Assembly (NCBI RefSeq): GCF_000301035.1
Contig: NZ_JH932292.1
Coordinates: forward strand, 1,416,857 to 1,480,856
DNA length: 64,000 nucleotides
Reading direction: 5' to 3'
Source of the DNA: Facklamia hominis CCUG 36813
GTDB taxonomy: Bacteria; Bacillota; Bacilli; Lactobacillales; Aerococcaceae
Shown here: positions 42,414 through 52,460 of the stretch, piece by piece
Layout: each line of letters starts with the position of its first letter
How positions within the stretch are numbered: the stretch's first letter is position 1
Notes under the pieces: generated by a model
Database searches by the model: none
Told to the model about the DNA's origin: nothing
The model's input: the letters and a program-made list of their open reading frames with translations, nothing else
Position numbers and translations under genes: made by a program

Positions 42414-43064
42414 ATGAAGAGTGTTTTGATTATAGAAGATAGTAAAGAAATTGCCTTACAAATGGAAAAGTATTTAGTTAATAATAATTATGAGGTAGAG
42501 ATTGCTTCATCTTTTTACGAAGCTTGTTATAAGATGAATGTAGACATGGATGTAGCACTACTTGATATAAATCTACCAGATAAAGACGGTCAACATTTGA
42601 TAGAAAGATTAAAAGATAAGGACATAAGAGTGATTGTAACAACCGTTAAAAATGATGAAGATTTTATAATTTCGGCTCTTGACCAGGGGGCTGATGATTA
42701 CTTAACAAAGCCATTTTCCCTAGCAATACTAAGGGCAAGAATTGATGCAGTTTTAAGGACAATACCTCTAAGTCAAGACAAAAAAATTACTTACAAGGAT
42801 ATCAAAATAGACTTAAATGATTCAAAAGTTTACTTTAAAGCTAAGCAAATAGAGTTAACTCCACTTGAATATGAAATCCTAGTCTTATTTATTAAAAATC
42901 CTCACCGAGTTTATACCAGAGGCCAGCTGCTAGAAATGTTTTGGGAAGATAGGGATAGGTTTGTAAATGACAATACTCTGACATCAACTATTAAGAGAAT
43001 CAGAGAAAAGCTTGATAGGGGAGTTATTTCAACTGTCAGGGGAATAGGTTATAGGATGGATTAA
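42414..43064 (+). CDS. OmpR-family response regulator, module B
   Basis: 216 residues. The receiver has the phosphoacceptor in VALLDINLPDKDGQ and Lys in YLTKPFSLAIL; the winged helix ends STVRGIGYRMD. AGGAGTT precedes the ATG. It is followed directly by the kinase gene (TAA then ATG, no gap). It is close in architecture to the module A regulator and to the one at 47704. It should control the downstream ABC genes. Confidence 0.93.
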   Translation: MKSVLIIEDSKEIALQMEKYLVNNNYEVEIASSFYEACYKMNVDMDVALLDINLPDKDGQHLIERLKDKDIRVIVTTVKNDEDFIISALDQGADDYLTKPFSLAILRARIDAVLRTIPLSQDKKITYKDIKIDLNDSKVYFKAKQIELTPLEYEILVLFIKNPHRVYTRGQLLEMFWEDRDRFVNDNTLTSTIKRIREKLDRGVISTVRGIGYRMD

Positions 43065-43925
43065 ATGATATATGTATTTTGGATAATAAGTCTGGGACTT
43101 CTATATTGTTTTTTAGAAAAAAGAAAGAAAAATAGAATAAATGAACTTATAGATTTGATAGAAAACATGAAAAATCAAAATTATAAAATTCCTATGAAGC
43201 AAGATGATTTTTCAATTCTGGAAGATAAAATTTACAAACTATTTATAGAAATAGTAGAAGCCAAAGAGATAAGCAGAAAAAATAGCGAAAAGCAAATTGA
43301 ATACCTAGAAGACATCGCTCATCAAATCAAAACTCCCATCACATCGATGCTTTTTTCCATAGAAAATTTGGAGATGGATTTTCCAGATATTGAGGATATA
43401 GCGGTTTTAAAAAGACAACTCTTAAGATTAAACGCTTTATCAGATATTTTACTCAAACTATCAAGCCTTGATGCAAACAAAGATCTTATGAAAAAAGAAG
43501 AAATTCGTTTGGATGAATTAGCAGATTATGCTTTAGATAGTTTGGACTTAAAGAGATCTACCAGTGTAGAAATAGAGAAAAGTTTAAAAGAAAATAGCAT
43601 CAATGGAGATTTTTATTGGCTGGCAGAAGCGCTGATCAATATTATAAAAAATGCTGATAATAGACCAAGTTGTGATAAAATCATGGTTTCATCTTATAAA
43701 AACCCTCTCTATACAAGCTTAATCATTGAAGACAATGGTGAAGGAATAGAAAAAGAAAATATTAAAAAGATCTTTAAACGCTTTTATAAAACGCCAGACT
43801 CAAATGGTTTTGGAATAGGCCTTGCCATGGCGAAGACAATTGTCGAAAAGAATAACGGAGAAATTTCAGTTTCCAATACTAATAGTGGAGCAAGATTTGA
43901 AATTAAATTTTACAATGTCACCTAA
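43065..43925 (+). CDS. Histidine kinase without sensor domain, module B
   Basis: 286 residues. Only one N-terminal hydrophobic segment (about 2-18) is seen, with no outside loop and no HAMP. The H-box is DIAHQIKTPITSM, the N-box NIIKNADN, the G1 box IEDNGEGI and the G2 box GFGIGLAMAKTIV. Such minimal kinases are thought to take their signal from the partner ABC permease, as in Bce-type peptide sensing. It follows the response regulator without a gap. Confidence 0.9.
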   Translation: MIYVFWIISLGLLYCFLEKRKKNRINELIDLIENMKNQNYKIPMKQDDFSILEDKIYKLFIEIVEAKEISRKNSEKQIEYLEDIAHQIKTPITSMLFSIENLEMDFPDIEDIAVLKRQLLRLNALSDILLKLSSLDANKDLMKKEEIRLDELADYALDSLDLKRSTSVEIEKSLKENSINGDFYWLAEALINIIKNADNRPSCDKIMVSSYKNPLYTSLIIEDNGEGIEKENIKKIFKRFYKTPDSNGFGIGLAMAKTIVEKNNGEISVSNTNSGARFEIKFYNVT

Positions 43926-43976
43926 AAATCACTTTACTTTTATATGCTTACCTTGACATAATAAAAGGAGGCAGTT

Positions 43977-44657
43977 ATGGAAATATTAAAAGTAGAAAAC
44001 CTGAGAAAAGAATACGGCGAGGGTCATTCTAAGGTCATTGCCCTAGACGGTGTTAACCTTGAAATTGAAAGAGGAGAATTTGTCGCTATTGTTGGACCAA
44101 GTGGGTCTGGTAAATCAACCCTCCTACATATCATAGGAGGCGTAGATAGTCCAGATGATGGCAAGATTTATATAGATGGTAACGACATCTCAAAGTATTC
44201 TTCAAAAGAATTAGCCTATTTTAGAAGAAGAAAAGTTGGACTTATTTATCAATTTTATAATTTGATACCAAATTTAACGGTTCGTCACAATATAGAACTT
44301 CCACTAAAACTAGATAAAAGAAAAATCAATCAAGATGAAATTTCAGATATAGTAAAAAAACTGGGTATAGAAAGTAGACTTGACTTTTTCCCAAGTGAAC
44401 TATCAGGAGGTCAGCAGCAGAGAGTTGCCATAGCTAGAAGTCTTATCTACAATCCATCTATAATATTAGCGGATGAACCAACAGGTAATTTGGACAGGAA
44501 AAATTCTAAGGAAATTATTGAAATCTTTAAATACTTCAATAGAACTTTAAAACAGACCATTATCCTAATCACCCATGACGAAGAAATAGCCCTACAAACA
44601 AATCGCATAGTTACCATAGTCGATGGAAAAATTGTAGGAGATGAAAAAAATGAATAA
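43977..44657 (+). CDS. ABC transporter ATP-binding protein, module B
   Basis: 226 residues of the MacB/BceA type: Walker A GPSGSGKST, signature [12 protein letters not shown], Walker [12 protein letters not shown], and H-loop ITHDEEIA. AGGAGG precedes the ATG. It overlaps the permease gene by about 17 bases. Its product energises the 814-aa permease. No direct-repeat site like that of module A is evident in the 51-base gap after the kinase. Confidence 0.93.
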   Translation: MEILKVENLRKEYGEGHSKVIALDGVNLEIERGEFVAIVGPSGSGKSTLLHIIGGVDSPDDGKIYIDGNDISKYSSKELAYFRRRKVGLIYQFYNLIPNLTVRHNIELPLKLDKRKINQDEISDIVKKLGIESRLDFFPSELSGGQQQRVAIARSLIYNPSIILADEPTGNLDRKNSKEIIEIFKYFNRTLKQTIILITHDEEIALQTNRIVTIVDGKIVGDEKNE

Positions 44658-47085
44658 GAAGAATTTTCCTATTTTTATTTCACTATTAATCGTAAGTTTA
44701 TTTTTTACTGTGGTATTTTATTATGGTTATATAAACAGACAAGCCAACTATGGTTATGCCATGTCAAATAATTTTTATCATGCTGAGATTAAGGATGAGT
44801 TATCAAATGATGAAGTAGAAAAACTAAGGTCTATTGAAGATATCAAATTAATTGGAAAAATGTCCAATGACCCTGATAATGCTAAATATAATAATGATTT
44901 ACTTGTCATTAATTATCAGGATGAAGCAATAAATAAAATGAGAGAGTATTCAAGACTTCAAAAAGGTAGATTTGCAGAAAATGAAAATGAAATTGTTCTA
45001 TCAGAAAGCTTCATAAATGAAAATAGCATTAATTTAGGTGATGAAATAAAACTTGAAATAGGTAAAAGGTTTATAGATGGGGAAGAAATAGGACCTACTA
45101 GTGCAAATACTGATAAGGAAAAATTTAAAAAAGTTTCCACTAAATCTTTTACTGTAGTAGGAGTTTATGGGGACGTTTATAACAAATATAGTAAACTAAA
45201 CTTTGCTTTAGGATTACAAGAAAAGATGTCATCCTTTAAAACATATGTGAAGTTTGATTCATTTGAAAAAACTTATAAAAATAAAGAAAATATTCAGGAA
45301 GATATAAATAATAAGCTTGGTAGGGATGTAGAGCTAGAATTTTCTGATGGATTAATATATTATTATGGTATCGAAAATGATCCTTTACAAAAAATTATGA
45401 GTAAAGCGGTTATAGTATTATCTATACTTGGATGTATAGCCGTCTTTGTATTCTTTATAAAAAATATCTTTTGGGTATGGGGTCTTCGAAAAATTAGAGA
45501 ACTGTCTATATATAAATCTATAGGGTCAACTAATGGTCAAATTTATTTGATGCTTTTAAAGGAAGGGTTAATTATATCAGCCATTCCAATAGTTTTAGGT
45601 CACATAGCTGGTTTTTCTTTTATATATTATCTGTATAGAAATTTACAAAAAGGTGAGGGAGTAAGTGCCTTTGAAGTAGTAAGATTTAATCCATTATTAA
45701 GTTTAGCCATACTATTTGTTTCTTTTATAATTGTTGCTTTGGCAATAAAATCTCCTGCAAAAAAGATTTCGAAAATAAATATAATAGATGGTATTAGAGG
45801 AAATATAGATTTTTCCAAGTATCAGAAAAAGAAGAAACAGAACTTATGGCAAGAACTAAGAATTAACAACTTAGCTTCAATAAAATCACAAAGGTATATT
45901 TCAGCTATTGGAATTCTAATCATCTCAGTATTTGCAATTGTAATAGGAATTGGAAATTATCTTAGAGACTATTCGTATTATGATAATGGATATAACTTTT
46001 CTGTAGATTATTATAGTGATAAGGATGAAGTGCCATCGGTACTAAAAGAAATTGATGAGAAAACTCCTAATGAAAAATCCTATATTTCTAAACAGAAATA
46101 TGTAATAGTTGAAAATAATAAAAATTTTTCAAAAGAAGCTAGGAATGCAGGATTAGATAAAGAGGCTGAAAAAAACATTGAAAAATATAATGCGGAAGGA
46201 ATAGATGGATTTTTGATAGCCTTAGAAGATGATGATTTAAAAGAGCTTGGAGGAAATAAGGGAGAATTTCTACTTTATAATATGATCCAAGAAGATTCTT
46301 CCATACCTATATCTAAAGCAAAGAAAATTTCATATTTTGAAAATCCAACAAGTCTTGATATAAGTATTGGAGATGATTATCAAAAAAATATTAAGATTTC
46401 AAAGTCAATAAGAGACTTGGGAAAATTTAATTCCAAAACCATGCCTTTCGATGTGAAAATCTACACCGACTTTGATACATTTTTCAGTCTAATGAAAGAA
46501 GCAGGCGATGAAAAATATAAAAACTATCCTTATACTTTGAATATGAAAATAAAAGACTCTAAAGCAGAAGATGCACAAGATTATGCGGAAGCATTAATTA
46601 GGGAACAAATTTTACCTGAAGATAGATTTAACATTATTATTGGTAATGAGATAGAAGAAAAAGAGTTTAAAAGCTTACAAAGTTTTATGAAAATTGTGGT
46701 AAGTATTGGATTAATAATCTTTGTATTAAATATAACAAACGGATATTCATCCATTAATTTAAGCTTGATGAGTAGAAGAAAAGAAATAGGAAGCTTTTAT
46801 TCTTGTGGAATGGATTTGGATGAACTCAAAAGGGTTTATGAAAAAGAATATTTAAATGAACAGATAAAATCATTGCTTATAGTTATATTAACTAGTATAG
46901 GTGTAATGTTTATAATTTCTATATTCTCATCAAGATTGACTTTTTTAAATCTCGTAAGATACTATGACTATAAATTATTTATAGCATTTTCGTTAGTAGT
47001 CTACGGAATAAATGTGCTAATTTATCATTTATCTTTAAAAAGAATTCTAGACAGACCAACTATCGATTTAATTCGAACAATATAA
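44641..47085 (+). CDS. Duplicated-FtsX ABC permease, module B
   Basis: 814 residues with the same plan as the module A permease: one N-terminal membrane segment (about 8-27), a first outside domain, three segments with the first FtsX block (LRKIRELSIYKSIGSTNGQIY near 280), a second anchor near 420, a large second outside domain and three C-terminal segments (about 680-805). It is predicted to remove or sense a membrane-active peptide. It starts 17 bases inside the ATPase gene. Sequence has diverged clearly from modules A and C. Confidence 0.87.
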   Translation: MKKMNKKNFPIFISLLIVSLFFTVVFYYGYINRQANYGYAMSNNFYHAEIKDELSNDEVEKLRSIEDIKLIGKMSNDPDNAKYNNDLLVINYQDEAINKMREYSRLQKGRFAENENEIVLSESFINENSINLGDEIKLEIGKRFIDGEEIGPTSANTDKEKFKKVSTKSFTVVGVYGDVYNKYSKLNFALGLQEKMSSFKTYVKFDSFEKTYKNKENIQEDINNKLGRDVELEFSDGLIYYYGIENDPLQKIMSKAVIVLSILGCIAVFVFFIKNIFWVWGLRKIRELSIYKSIGSTNGQIYLMLLKEGLIISAIPIVLGHIAGFSFIYYLYRNLQKGEGVSAFEVVRFNPLLSLAILFVSFIIVALAIKSPAKKISKINIIDGIRGNIDFSKYQKKKKQNLWQELRINNLASIKSQRYISAIGILIISVFAIVIGIGNYLRDYSYYDNGYNFSVDYYSDKDEVPSVLKEIDEKTPNEKSYISKQKYVIVENNKNFSKEARNAGLDKEAEKNIEKYNAEGIDGFLIALEDDDLKELGGNKGEFLLYNMIQEDSSIPISKAKKISYFENPTSLDISIGDDYQKNIKISKSIRDLGKFNSKTMPFDVKIYTDFDTFFSLMKEAGDEKYKNYPYTLNMKIKDSKAEDAQDYAEALIREQILPEDRFNIIIGNEIEEKEFKSLQSFMKIVVSIGLIIFVLNITNGYSSINLSLMSRRKEIGSFYSCGMDLDELKRVYEKEYLNEQIKSLLIVILTSIGVMFIISIFSSRLTFLNLVRYYDYKLFIAFSLVVYGINVLIYHLSLKRILDRPTIDLIRTI

Positions 47086-47114
47086 TTTCAAAGAAAGAGG
47101 AGTATTTATGAACA

Positions 47115-47373
47115 GAAATTAAGCAAGAAGATATTTCTACTTGGACTTTTAATATTTGTGATTCCCTACCTACTCCCAGTAGATATATTTGATAGCTATA
47201 CCAATCTAAGACCAACTGGACTCACATCAATATTTGTCTGCCCAATTATTGGACTAATAGGTTTAATATTTGGGGTAAGGGAAAAGGATAGGTTATCTAT
47301 AGTGCTGAATATTCTGTTAATCTTATTACTTCCTATAGCAATGTTTCTAGGTCATCGAATACAAGAAATATGA
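47115..47373 (+). pseudogene. Small membrane protein, copy 1 (start lost)
   Basis: Frame KLSKKIFLLGLLIFVIPYLLP with LVPVDIFDSYTNLRPTGL-like continuation and two or three hydrophobic segments. The expected start is out of frame with the ATG at 47108 that follows the ribosome site, which gives only MNRN before a stop. A start at 47158 (GTG) would lack the first segment. The 52461 copy preserves the normal start. It is the last gene of module B. Confidence 0.7.
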
Positions 47374-47396
47374 CTAGACAATAAGATATTAATTTA

Positions 47397-47422
47397 AACA
47401 GCTCTTATATGGGCTGTTTTTT
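47397..47422 (+). terminator. Terminator of module B
   Basis: AAACAGC (47397-47403) pairs with GCTGTTT (47413-47419), followed by TTTTTCTT. Confidence 0.7.
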
Positions 47423-47703
47423 CTTAACTCTAAAATGATATAATGAATTATAAGATGTTTATTGATTAACATATTCCCACATACAAGGCTTTTGAAAAAA
47501 ATTGAATTTTATCCATACTGACCACTCAAGCCATTCAGAATTAATAGCTCTTCTTGAGGAAATCAAATAATTATCATTTAAAGCTTTTAAGATAAGTAGA
47601 ATAGTCAAGAGAAGGATAATAACAAATACTGCTGATAGATATATAGAAGAAAGAATAAAACGAGGAAATACATTTTAAGCTGTAAGGAAGGGAGAATATT
47701 TCG
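47423..47703. other. Intergenic region between modules B and C
   Basis: Carries broken coding-like sequence, for example the frame ending ELIALLEEIK near 47540-47570 and KRRIITNTADRYIEERIKRG near 47610-47670. Neither gives a recognised family. The AAGGGAG ribosome site serves the module C regulator. Confidence 0.4.
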
Positions 47704-48357
47704 TTGAAAAAGATACTTATCATTGAAGATGATAAAAATTTAAATAAAGGGCTTTCTATAGCTTTAAATAAAGAATATGAGGTTTTTTCTGTAAACACAA
47801 TTAGTGAAGCTAAAAGCTTTATTGGCATTGTTGACTTAATTTTACTTGATATGAATCTTCCTGATGGAGATGGGCTTGAAATAATAAAATATACTAGAGA
47901 AACTTCCTCAATTCCTATTATAGTTTTGTCTGCCATAGATCTAGAGGCATATATCATTTCAGCTATAAATTTAGGTGCAGATGATTATTTAACCAAGCCT
48001 TTTTCTTTAGGAATCCTAGAAGCAAAGATAAAAAGAGCTTTTGAAAAAATAGTTTCTAGTGATTTAAATCTTTATAAGAAAGATGGCCTAGACTTTAATT
48101 TCAATGAAAACGCTTTCTTTGTAGATAATAAGAATATAGTTCTCACAAGGACAGAGACAAAAATTTTACACTACCTAATAAAAAACAAGTCTCAAGTTAT
48201 TACTAAGGAATTACTATTTGATTTTGTTTGGGGAATAGATGATGAATTTATTGATCAAAATACATTGAGTGTCAATATTTCTAGAATCAGAAATAAATTA
48301 AAACCCTATGACCCAATAGAAACAGTCTTTGGAGTTGGATATAAATGGAATTTTTAA
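47704..48357 (+). CDS. OmpR-family response regulator, module C
   Basis: 217 residues from a TTG start at 47704 with GGGAG about 9 bases upstream. The receiver phosphoacceptor lies in DLILLDMNLPDGDGL, the Lys in YLTKPFSLGIL, and the C-terminal winged helix ends ETVFGVGYKWNF. It overlaps the kinase gene by 13 bases. Candidate direct-repeat binding sites lie before the ABC genes of the same module. It has the same domain plan as modules A and B. Confidence 0.92.
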   Translation: MKKILIIEDDKNLNKGLSIALNKEYEVFSVNTISEAKSFIGIVDLILLDMNLPDGDGLEIIKYTRETSSIPIIVLSAIDLEAYIISAINLGADDYLTKPFSLGILEAKIKRAFEKIVSSDLNLYKKDGLDFNFNENAFFVDNKNIVLTRTETKILHYLIKNKSQVITKELLFDFVWGIDDEFIDQNTLSVNISRIRNKLKPYDPIETVFGVGYKWNF

Positions 48358-49217
48358 TAGCTCTTTTAGCTCTTATAATTGGAATTATTTTATATAAATA
48401 TATTGTCTTGAGAAATGAAATGCGTGAACTCTCAGACTATATTGATAAGGCTTTGGATGGAAATTTAGAAATTACAGAATTTGATGAAAAGGAATTATCT
48501 AAAATAAAATCAAAGCTCATTAAGTTTTTGTATGCCAGCCAAGTAAAAGAAGCGAAAATAAATACAGAAAAAAGTAAAACAAAAGATTTAATAGCAGATA
48601 TATCACACCAAACCAAGACCCCCATTACCAATCTTTCTTTATACATTAGTCTTTTAGAAGATGAGCCGAAAGATGAGTACATTGAAATTATAAAGTATGA
48701 ACTTAATAAACTAGAATTTTTAATTCAAAACCTAGTAAAATCCTCCAGGCTTGAATCTGATATTATAGGACTACAAAAAAATCAAGCAAATTTAAAAGAC
48801 CTGGTAAAAGATGTTTTGAGAGAATTTCAAGTTACATTAGATAAAAAAGATGTAAGCATAAATTTAAAAGATGAAGATTTAATTTTTGATTTGGACGAAA
48901 GATGGCTTAAAGAAGCCATCCACAATCTTGTAGATAATGCTATAAAATACTCTCCCAATGGTTCTACTATTAATATTTCAGTTTATAAATCTTACCTAAA
49001 CTATAATTTAGACATAGAAAATGAGTGCCAAGACTTATCAGAAGAAACTTTGCCAAAGATATTTGAAAGATTTTATAGAGGAAAAAATTCAGTTTCAAAG
49101 GATGGTTTGGGTTTAGGTCTATTTATAGCCAGAGAGATTATAGAAAAACATGGCGGAAATATAAGAGCGTCTTTAGATGAAAATAGAATAAAATTTTCAG
49201 TGGACTTCCCTTTGTGA
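48345..49217 (+). CDS. Histidine kinase without sensor domain, module C
   Basis: 290 residues. A single N-terminal membrane segment (about 1-20) is followed by a coiled linker and then the H-box DISHQTKTPITNL, the N-box NLVDNAIKYSP and the G2 box GLGLGLFIAREIIEKHGG. The G1 box is poorly conserved (ENECQDLSEE instead of DNGxG). It has no HAMP or outside domain, again implying that its signal comes from the permease. Its end lies 88 bases before the ATPase start. Confidence 0.9.
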   Translation: MEFLIALLALIIGIILYKYIVLRNEMRELSDYIDKALDGNLEITEFDEKELSKIKSKLIKFLYASQVKEAKINTEKSKTKDLIADISHQTKTPITNLSLYISLLEDEPKDEYIEIIKYELNKLEFLIQNLVKSSRLESDIIGLQKNQANLKDLVKDVLREFQVTLDKKDVSINLKDEDLIFDLDERWLKEAIHNLVDNAIKYSPNGSTINISVYKSYLNYNLDIENECQDLSEETLPKIFERFYRGKNSVSKDGLGLGLFIAREIIEKHGGNIRASLDENRIKFSVDFPL

Positions 49218-49239
49218 GAAGTCTTTTTTCTTACAAAGC

Positions 49240-49268
49240 TGTAAGAAGTCTTGTAAGTACTTTGTAAG
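49240..49268 (+). promoter_or_regulatory. Triple TGTAAG direct repeats before ABC genes, module C
   Basis: TGTAAG occurs at 49240, 49252 and 49263, spaced 12 and 11 bp, in the short gap between the kinase and ATPase genes. Direct repeats with one-turn spacing are typical for OmpR-family regulators. They probably mark the inducible promoter of the ABC genes. Confidence 0.6.
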
Positions 49269-49305
49269 ATAGGAATGTTACATTAAATGTAAAGAGGTGA
49301 TATTT

Positions 49306-49983
49306 GTGCTAAAAGTAGAAAATTTAAAAAGATATTATAAAACAAACGACGTTAAAGTAAGAGCTCTTGACGGAGTATCTTTCGAAGTAAAAAAAGGAGA
49401 ATTTATTTCTATAATTGGAGCATCAGGATCTGGTAAATCCACCCTATTACATTTACTAGGCGGACTTGATTATCCTACAAGCGGAAAAGTTATCATTGAT
49501 GATACTGACATTTATGCTTTAAAAGATGATGAGAGAACCATTTTTAGAAGAAGAAATATTGGTTTTGTCTTTCAAGCATATAACCTTTTGCCAATGCTAA
49601 ATGTGTATGAGAATATAATTATTCCCTTTGGTCTAGATGGTGACAAAGTAGATAAAAAATATGTCGATTCTGTAATAGATATACTTGAGATAAGCGATCA
49701 AAAGTATAAAATGCCAAATGAATTATCTGGTGGACAGCAACAAAGGGTTGCCATAGCAAGAGCCTTGGTTACAAAACCATCTTTAATTCTAGCTGACGAA
49801 CCTACAGGAAATTTGGATTCAAAATCTTCTTCCCAAGTTGTTTACTTACTAAAAAAGATTAATAAAGAGCTTGGAAATACTATTCTTATGATTACTCACG
49901 ATGATGCTGTTGCTCAAGCTGCAGTAAAAACTCTAAGGATAGAAGATGGAAGGCTGGTGGAAAATAATGAAAGTCAAAAATAG
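49306..49983 (+). CDS. ABC transporter ATP-binding protein, module C
   Basis: About 225 residues from GTG at 49306 (AGAGGTG 6 bases upstream; the in-frame GTG at 49297 lies inside that ribosome site). Walker A is GASGSGKST, the signature [12 protein letters not shown], Walker B with D-loop [13 protein letters not shown], and the H-loop ITHDDAVA. It overlaps the permease start by 17 bases. It is the MacB/BceA-type energiser of module C. Confidence 0.93.
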   Translation: MLKVENLKRYYKTNDVKVRALDGVSFEVKKGEFISIIGASGSGKSTLLHLLGGLDYPTSGKVIIDDTDIYALKDDERTIFRRRNIGFVFQAYNLLPMLNVYENIIIPFGLDGDKVDKKYVDSVIDILEISDQKYKMPNELSGGQQQRVAIARALVTKPSLILADEPTGNLDSKSSSQVVYLLKKINKELGNTILMITHDDAVAQAAVKTLRIEDGRLVENNESQK

Positions 49984-52447
49984 AGCTTATATAAGGAGGC
50001 TTGCAAAAAATATTTTAAATGCTAATAAAAGCAGGAGAAATATTCTCTTATTAGCAATCGCTTTGACTTCTATACTTTTTACAAGTTTATTTTCCGTAGC
50101 CTTAGGCTTAGGGAAAAGTATGGAAACTCAAACGATGAAAACTATTGGTACAATCAGCCATGGTTCTTTTAAAGATATTTCTGACGAAGATGTAAAAATA
50201 TTAACCCATGATAAGGATATAAAGGATTTTTCAGTAAGAGAGAAAGTTGGAATTCTTGATGATGAAAAAGTTATGGCAGAACTATCTTACATGGATAAAA
50301 AAGGATTTGAATGGTCTCTAATAGAAAAAGTTAAGGGAAAGTTTCCAGAAAAAGAAAATCAAGTATTTATAGATATAGCTACTGCTAAAAAATTAGGTTA
50401 TAAGGGTGAAATAGGAGAAGAAATAGAAATTCCTTTTAAAATAGAAAAAGCTTACACAGGAGAGATTATCGAAAAGAAAAGTGATAAATTTATTATATCG
50501 GGGACTTTTCAAAATCCTATTGACTCCAATGTCGGTGTAGGTCAAATCTATTTATCAAAAGCTTATGTAGATAAATTATCGGTTCCAAAAAATAATAGCG
50601 ATTTGGGAGTAATGTTAAATAATTCTTTTAAGATAGGGGATAAGCTTTTAAAAATTGCAGAGAGAAATGGTTATAAAGTGGTGGATAATCCTGGAAATTT
50701 ATCTGAAAAGGAAATAAGGATTGGGGTAAACTTTGCCTATCTTTTATCTGGTGACAGTAGTTTTGATTTTAATACATTTCTACCATACTTAGCTTTTTTA
50801 ATTTTGGTAATAGTCGCAGGATACTTAATAATAAATAATATTTTTAAGATATCCGTAAATGAAGATATTAAACTTCTGGGACTTTTAAAAACAATTGGAA
50901 TGACAAAACCACAAATCAAAAAACTTGTTCATCTTGAGTCCTTAGCAGTAGCACTTCCGTCAATAGTAGTTGGAGATATAGTAGGAATTTCTATTGGGAA
51001 ACTTATTTTAAATAAAATATTTGTAAGTAATGAGATGTTAACGGATGTAAAATTATCGCCCGCAGTAATAATCTTAATCATCTTATTTTCGACAGCCTTT
51101 ACTTTGCTTACAGTATTTCTATCAGTGATGAGACCTGCTAGGTTCGCAGCAAAAGTTTCTCCAATAGATGCCAGCAGATACAACGAAATCCAGATAAAAA
51201 AGAAATATAAAAGCGATAACATTTCTCTTGGGAAGCTGGCAAGAAGACAAGTATTTTCCAATAAATTTAGATTTATATCGATAATTCTTTCTATGAGTTT
51301 ATCTGCTGTTATTTTGAACAGTGTTTTAACTTATACTGGTAATATTGATCTTGAAAAAGGGATTTCTGATATAATCGTAACAGATTATAATATAGCAAGT
51401 CCAAAATATTTCAGATATATGTACTCAGGAAGTGAAGATGGTATTAATGAAAAGTATATTGGTGAAATAGAAAACCATAAAGGATTTAAAAGTGGAGGTG
51501 CCTTATATTCATACGGTTATGAGTACACATATCCGGATATAAAAATAGAAGACAATAAAGTTGCTCCAATTCTATTTGGAATAGATGACTATCTAATAAA
51601 TAAATACAAAATTACAGATGGAGAGTTTGATAAAGATAAATGGCAAACTGGAAATTATGTTATTATAGGGGAAAAAATAAGAAATAATTCTGACTATAAA
51701 ATCGGTGATAAGATAAGGATAAATGTAAATAATAAAATTAAAGAAGTCCAAGTTATGGGTAAAGTTGAATATAATTTTTCCAATGGACTTAGATATTTCC
51801 CTGTAGTTAAGGAAGATATAAATGACGAATCTAGTCCTACTTTAGGTTTGGAATATATTTATATGAATCCGAATGAGTACAAAGAACTCACAGGCGATAA
51901 TAGTATAATGTCCTATGGATTTGATGTGGCGGATAGTGAAAAGGAAAATTTTAATAAGTTATTAAAATCTTTTGAAAATGATCCAGGCTTTTCCTATGAT
52001 TCAAGAGATTTTCAAATAAAGTCTTTTAAAGATTTCAAAAATCTTATAGAATTTGTGGGTTATAGTTTATCTATAGTATTGTTTTTAATTTCTGTACTAA
52101 ACTTTATAAATATTATTGCTACAGAAATTCTAAGAAATATGGTTAATCTATCAATCCTTGAAGCTATCGGAATGACCAAGAAAAATATTAAGAAATATTT
52201 AATCAAAAAGAATTTGATATATTCAATTTCAAGCTTAGTATTTTCTTTTATAGTAAAGCTACTTGTAAATAAATTTATTTTGATAGATTTTATGGCAGAA
52301 ACTAAGTGGACTTCCTATAAATTTGTAATCACGCCACTTATACTTGTAAACTTAATAAATATAATCATTGGGATAATATTTACAGGTAGGTTCTATGAAA
52401 AACATAGCCAAAATAGTCTTGTAGATAGGATAAGAAGTTTAGAATAA
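49967..52447 (+). CDS. Duplicated-FtsX ABC permease, module C
   Basis: About 826 residues from the ATG at 49967 (GGTGG about 7 bases upstream); a frame from 49946 is also open. It has an N-terminal membrane segment near 27-45, an outside domain, three segments with the first FtsX block (VNEDIKLLGLLKTIGMTKPQ near 300), a second anchor near 435, a second outside domain and three C-terminal segments. The second FtsX block reads NLSILEAIGMTKKNIKKYL. The predicted function is peptide sensing and resistance with the adjacent kinase pair. Confidence 0.87.
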   Translation: MKVKNRAYIRRLAKNILNANKSRRNILLLAIALTSILFTSLFSVALGLGKSMETQTMKTIGTISHGSFKDISDEDVKILTHDKDIKDFSVREKVGILDDEKVMAELSYMDKKGFEWSLIEKVKGKFPEKENQVFIDIATAKKLGYKGEIGEEIEIPFKIEKAYTGEIIEKKSDKFIISGTFQNPIDSNVGVGQIYLSKAYVDKLSVPKNNSDLGVMLNNSFKIGDKLLKIAERNGYKVVDNPGNLSEKEIRIGVNFAYLLSGDSSFDFNTFLPYLAFLILVIVAGYLIINNIFKISVNEDIKLLGLLKTIGMTKPQIKKLVHLESLAVALPSIVVGDIVGISIGKLILNKIFVSNEMLTDVKLSPAVIILIILFSTAFTLLTVFLSVMRPARFAAKVSPIDASRYNEIQIKKKYKSDNISLGKLARRQVFSNKFRFISIILSMSLSAVILNSVLTYTGNIDLEKGISDIIVTDYNIASPKYFRYMYSGSEDGINEKYIGEIENHKGFKSGGALYSYGYEYTYPDIKIEDNKVAPILFGIDDYLINKYKITDGEFDKDKWQTGNYVIIGEKIRNNSDYKIGDKIRINVNNKIKEVQVMGKVEYNFSNGLRYFPVVKEDINDESSPTLGLEYIYMNPNEYKELTGDNSIMSYGFDVADSEKENFNKLLKSFENDPGFSYDSRDFQIKSFKDFKNLIEFVGYSLSIVLFLISVLNFINIIATEILRNMVNLSILEAIGMTKKNIKKYLIKKNLIYSISSLVFSFIVKLLVNKFILIDFMAETKWTSYKFVITPLILVNLINIIIGIIFTGRFYEKHSQNSLVDRIRSLE

Positions 52448-52460
52448 CAGAGGAGACTTT

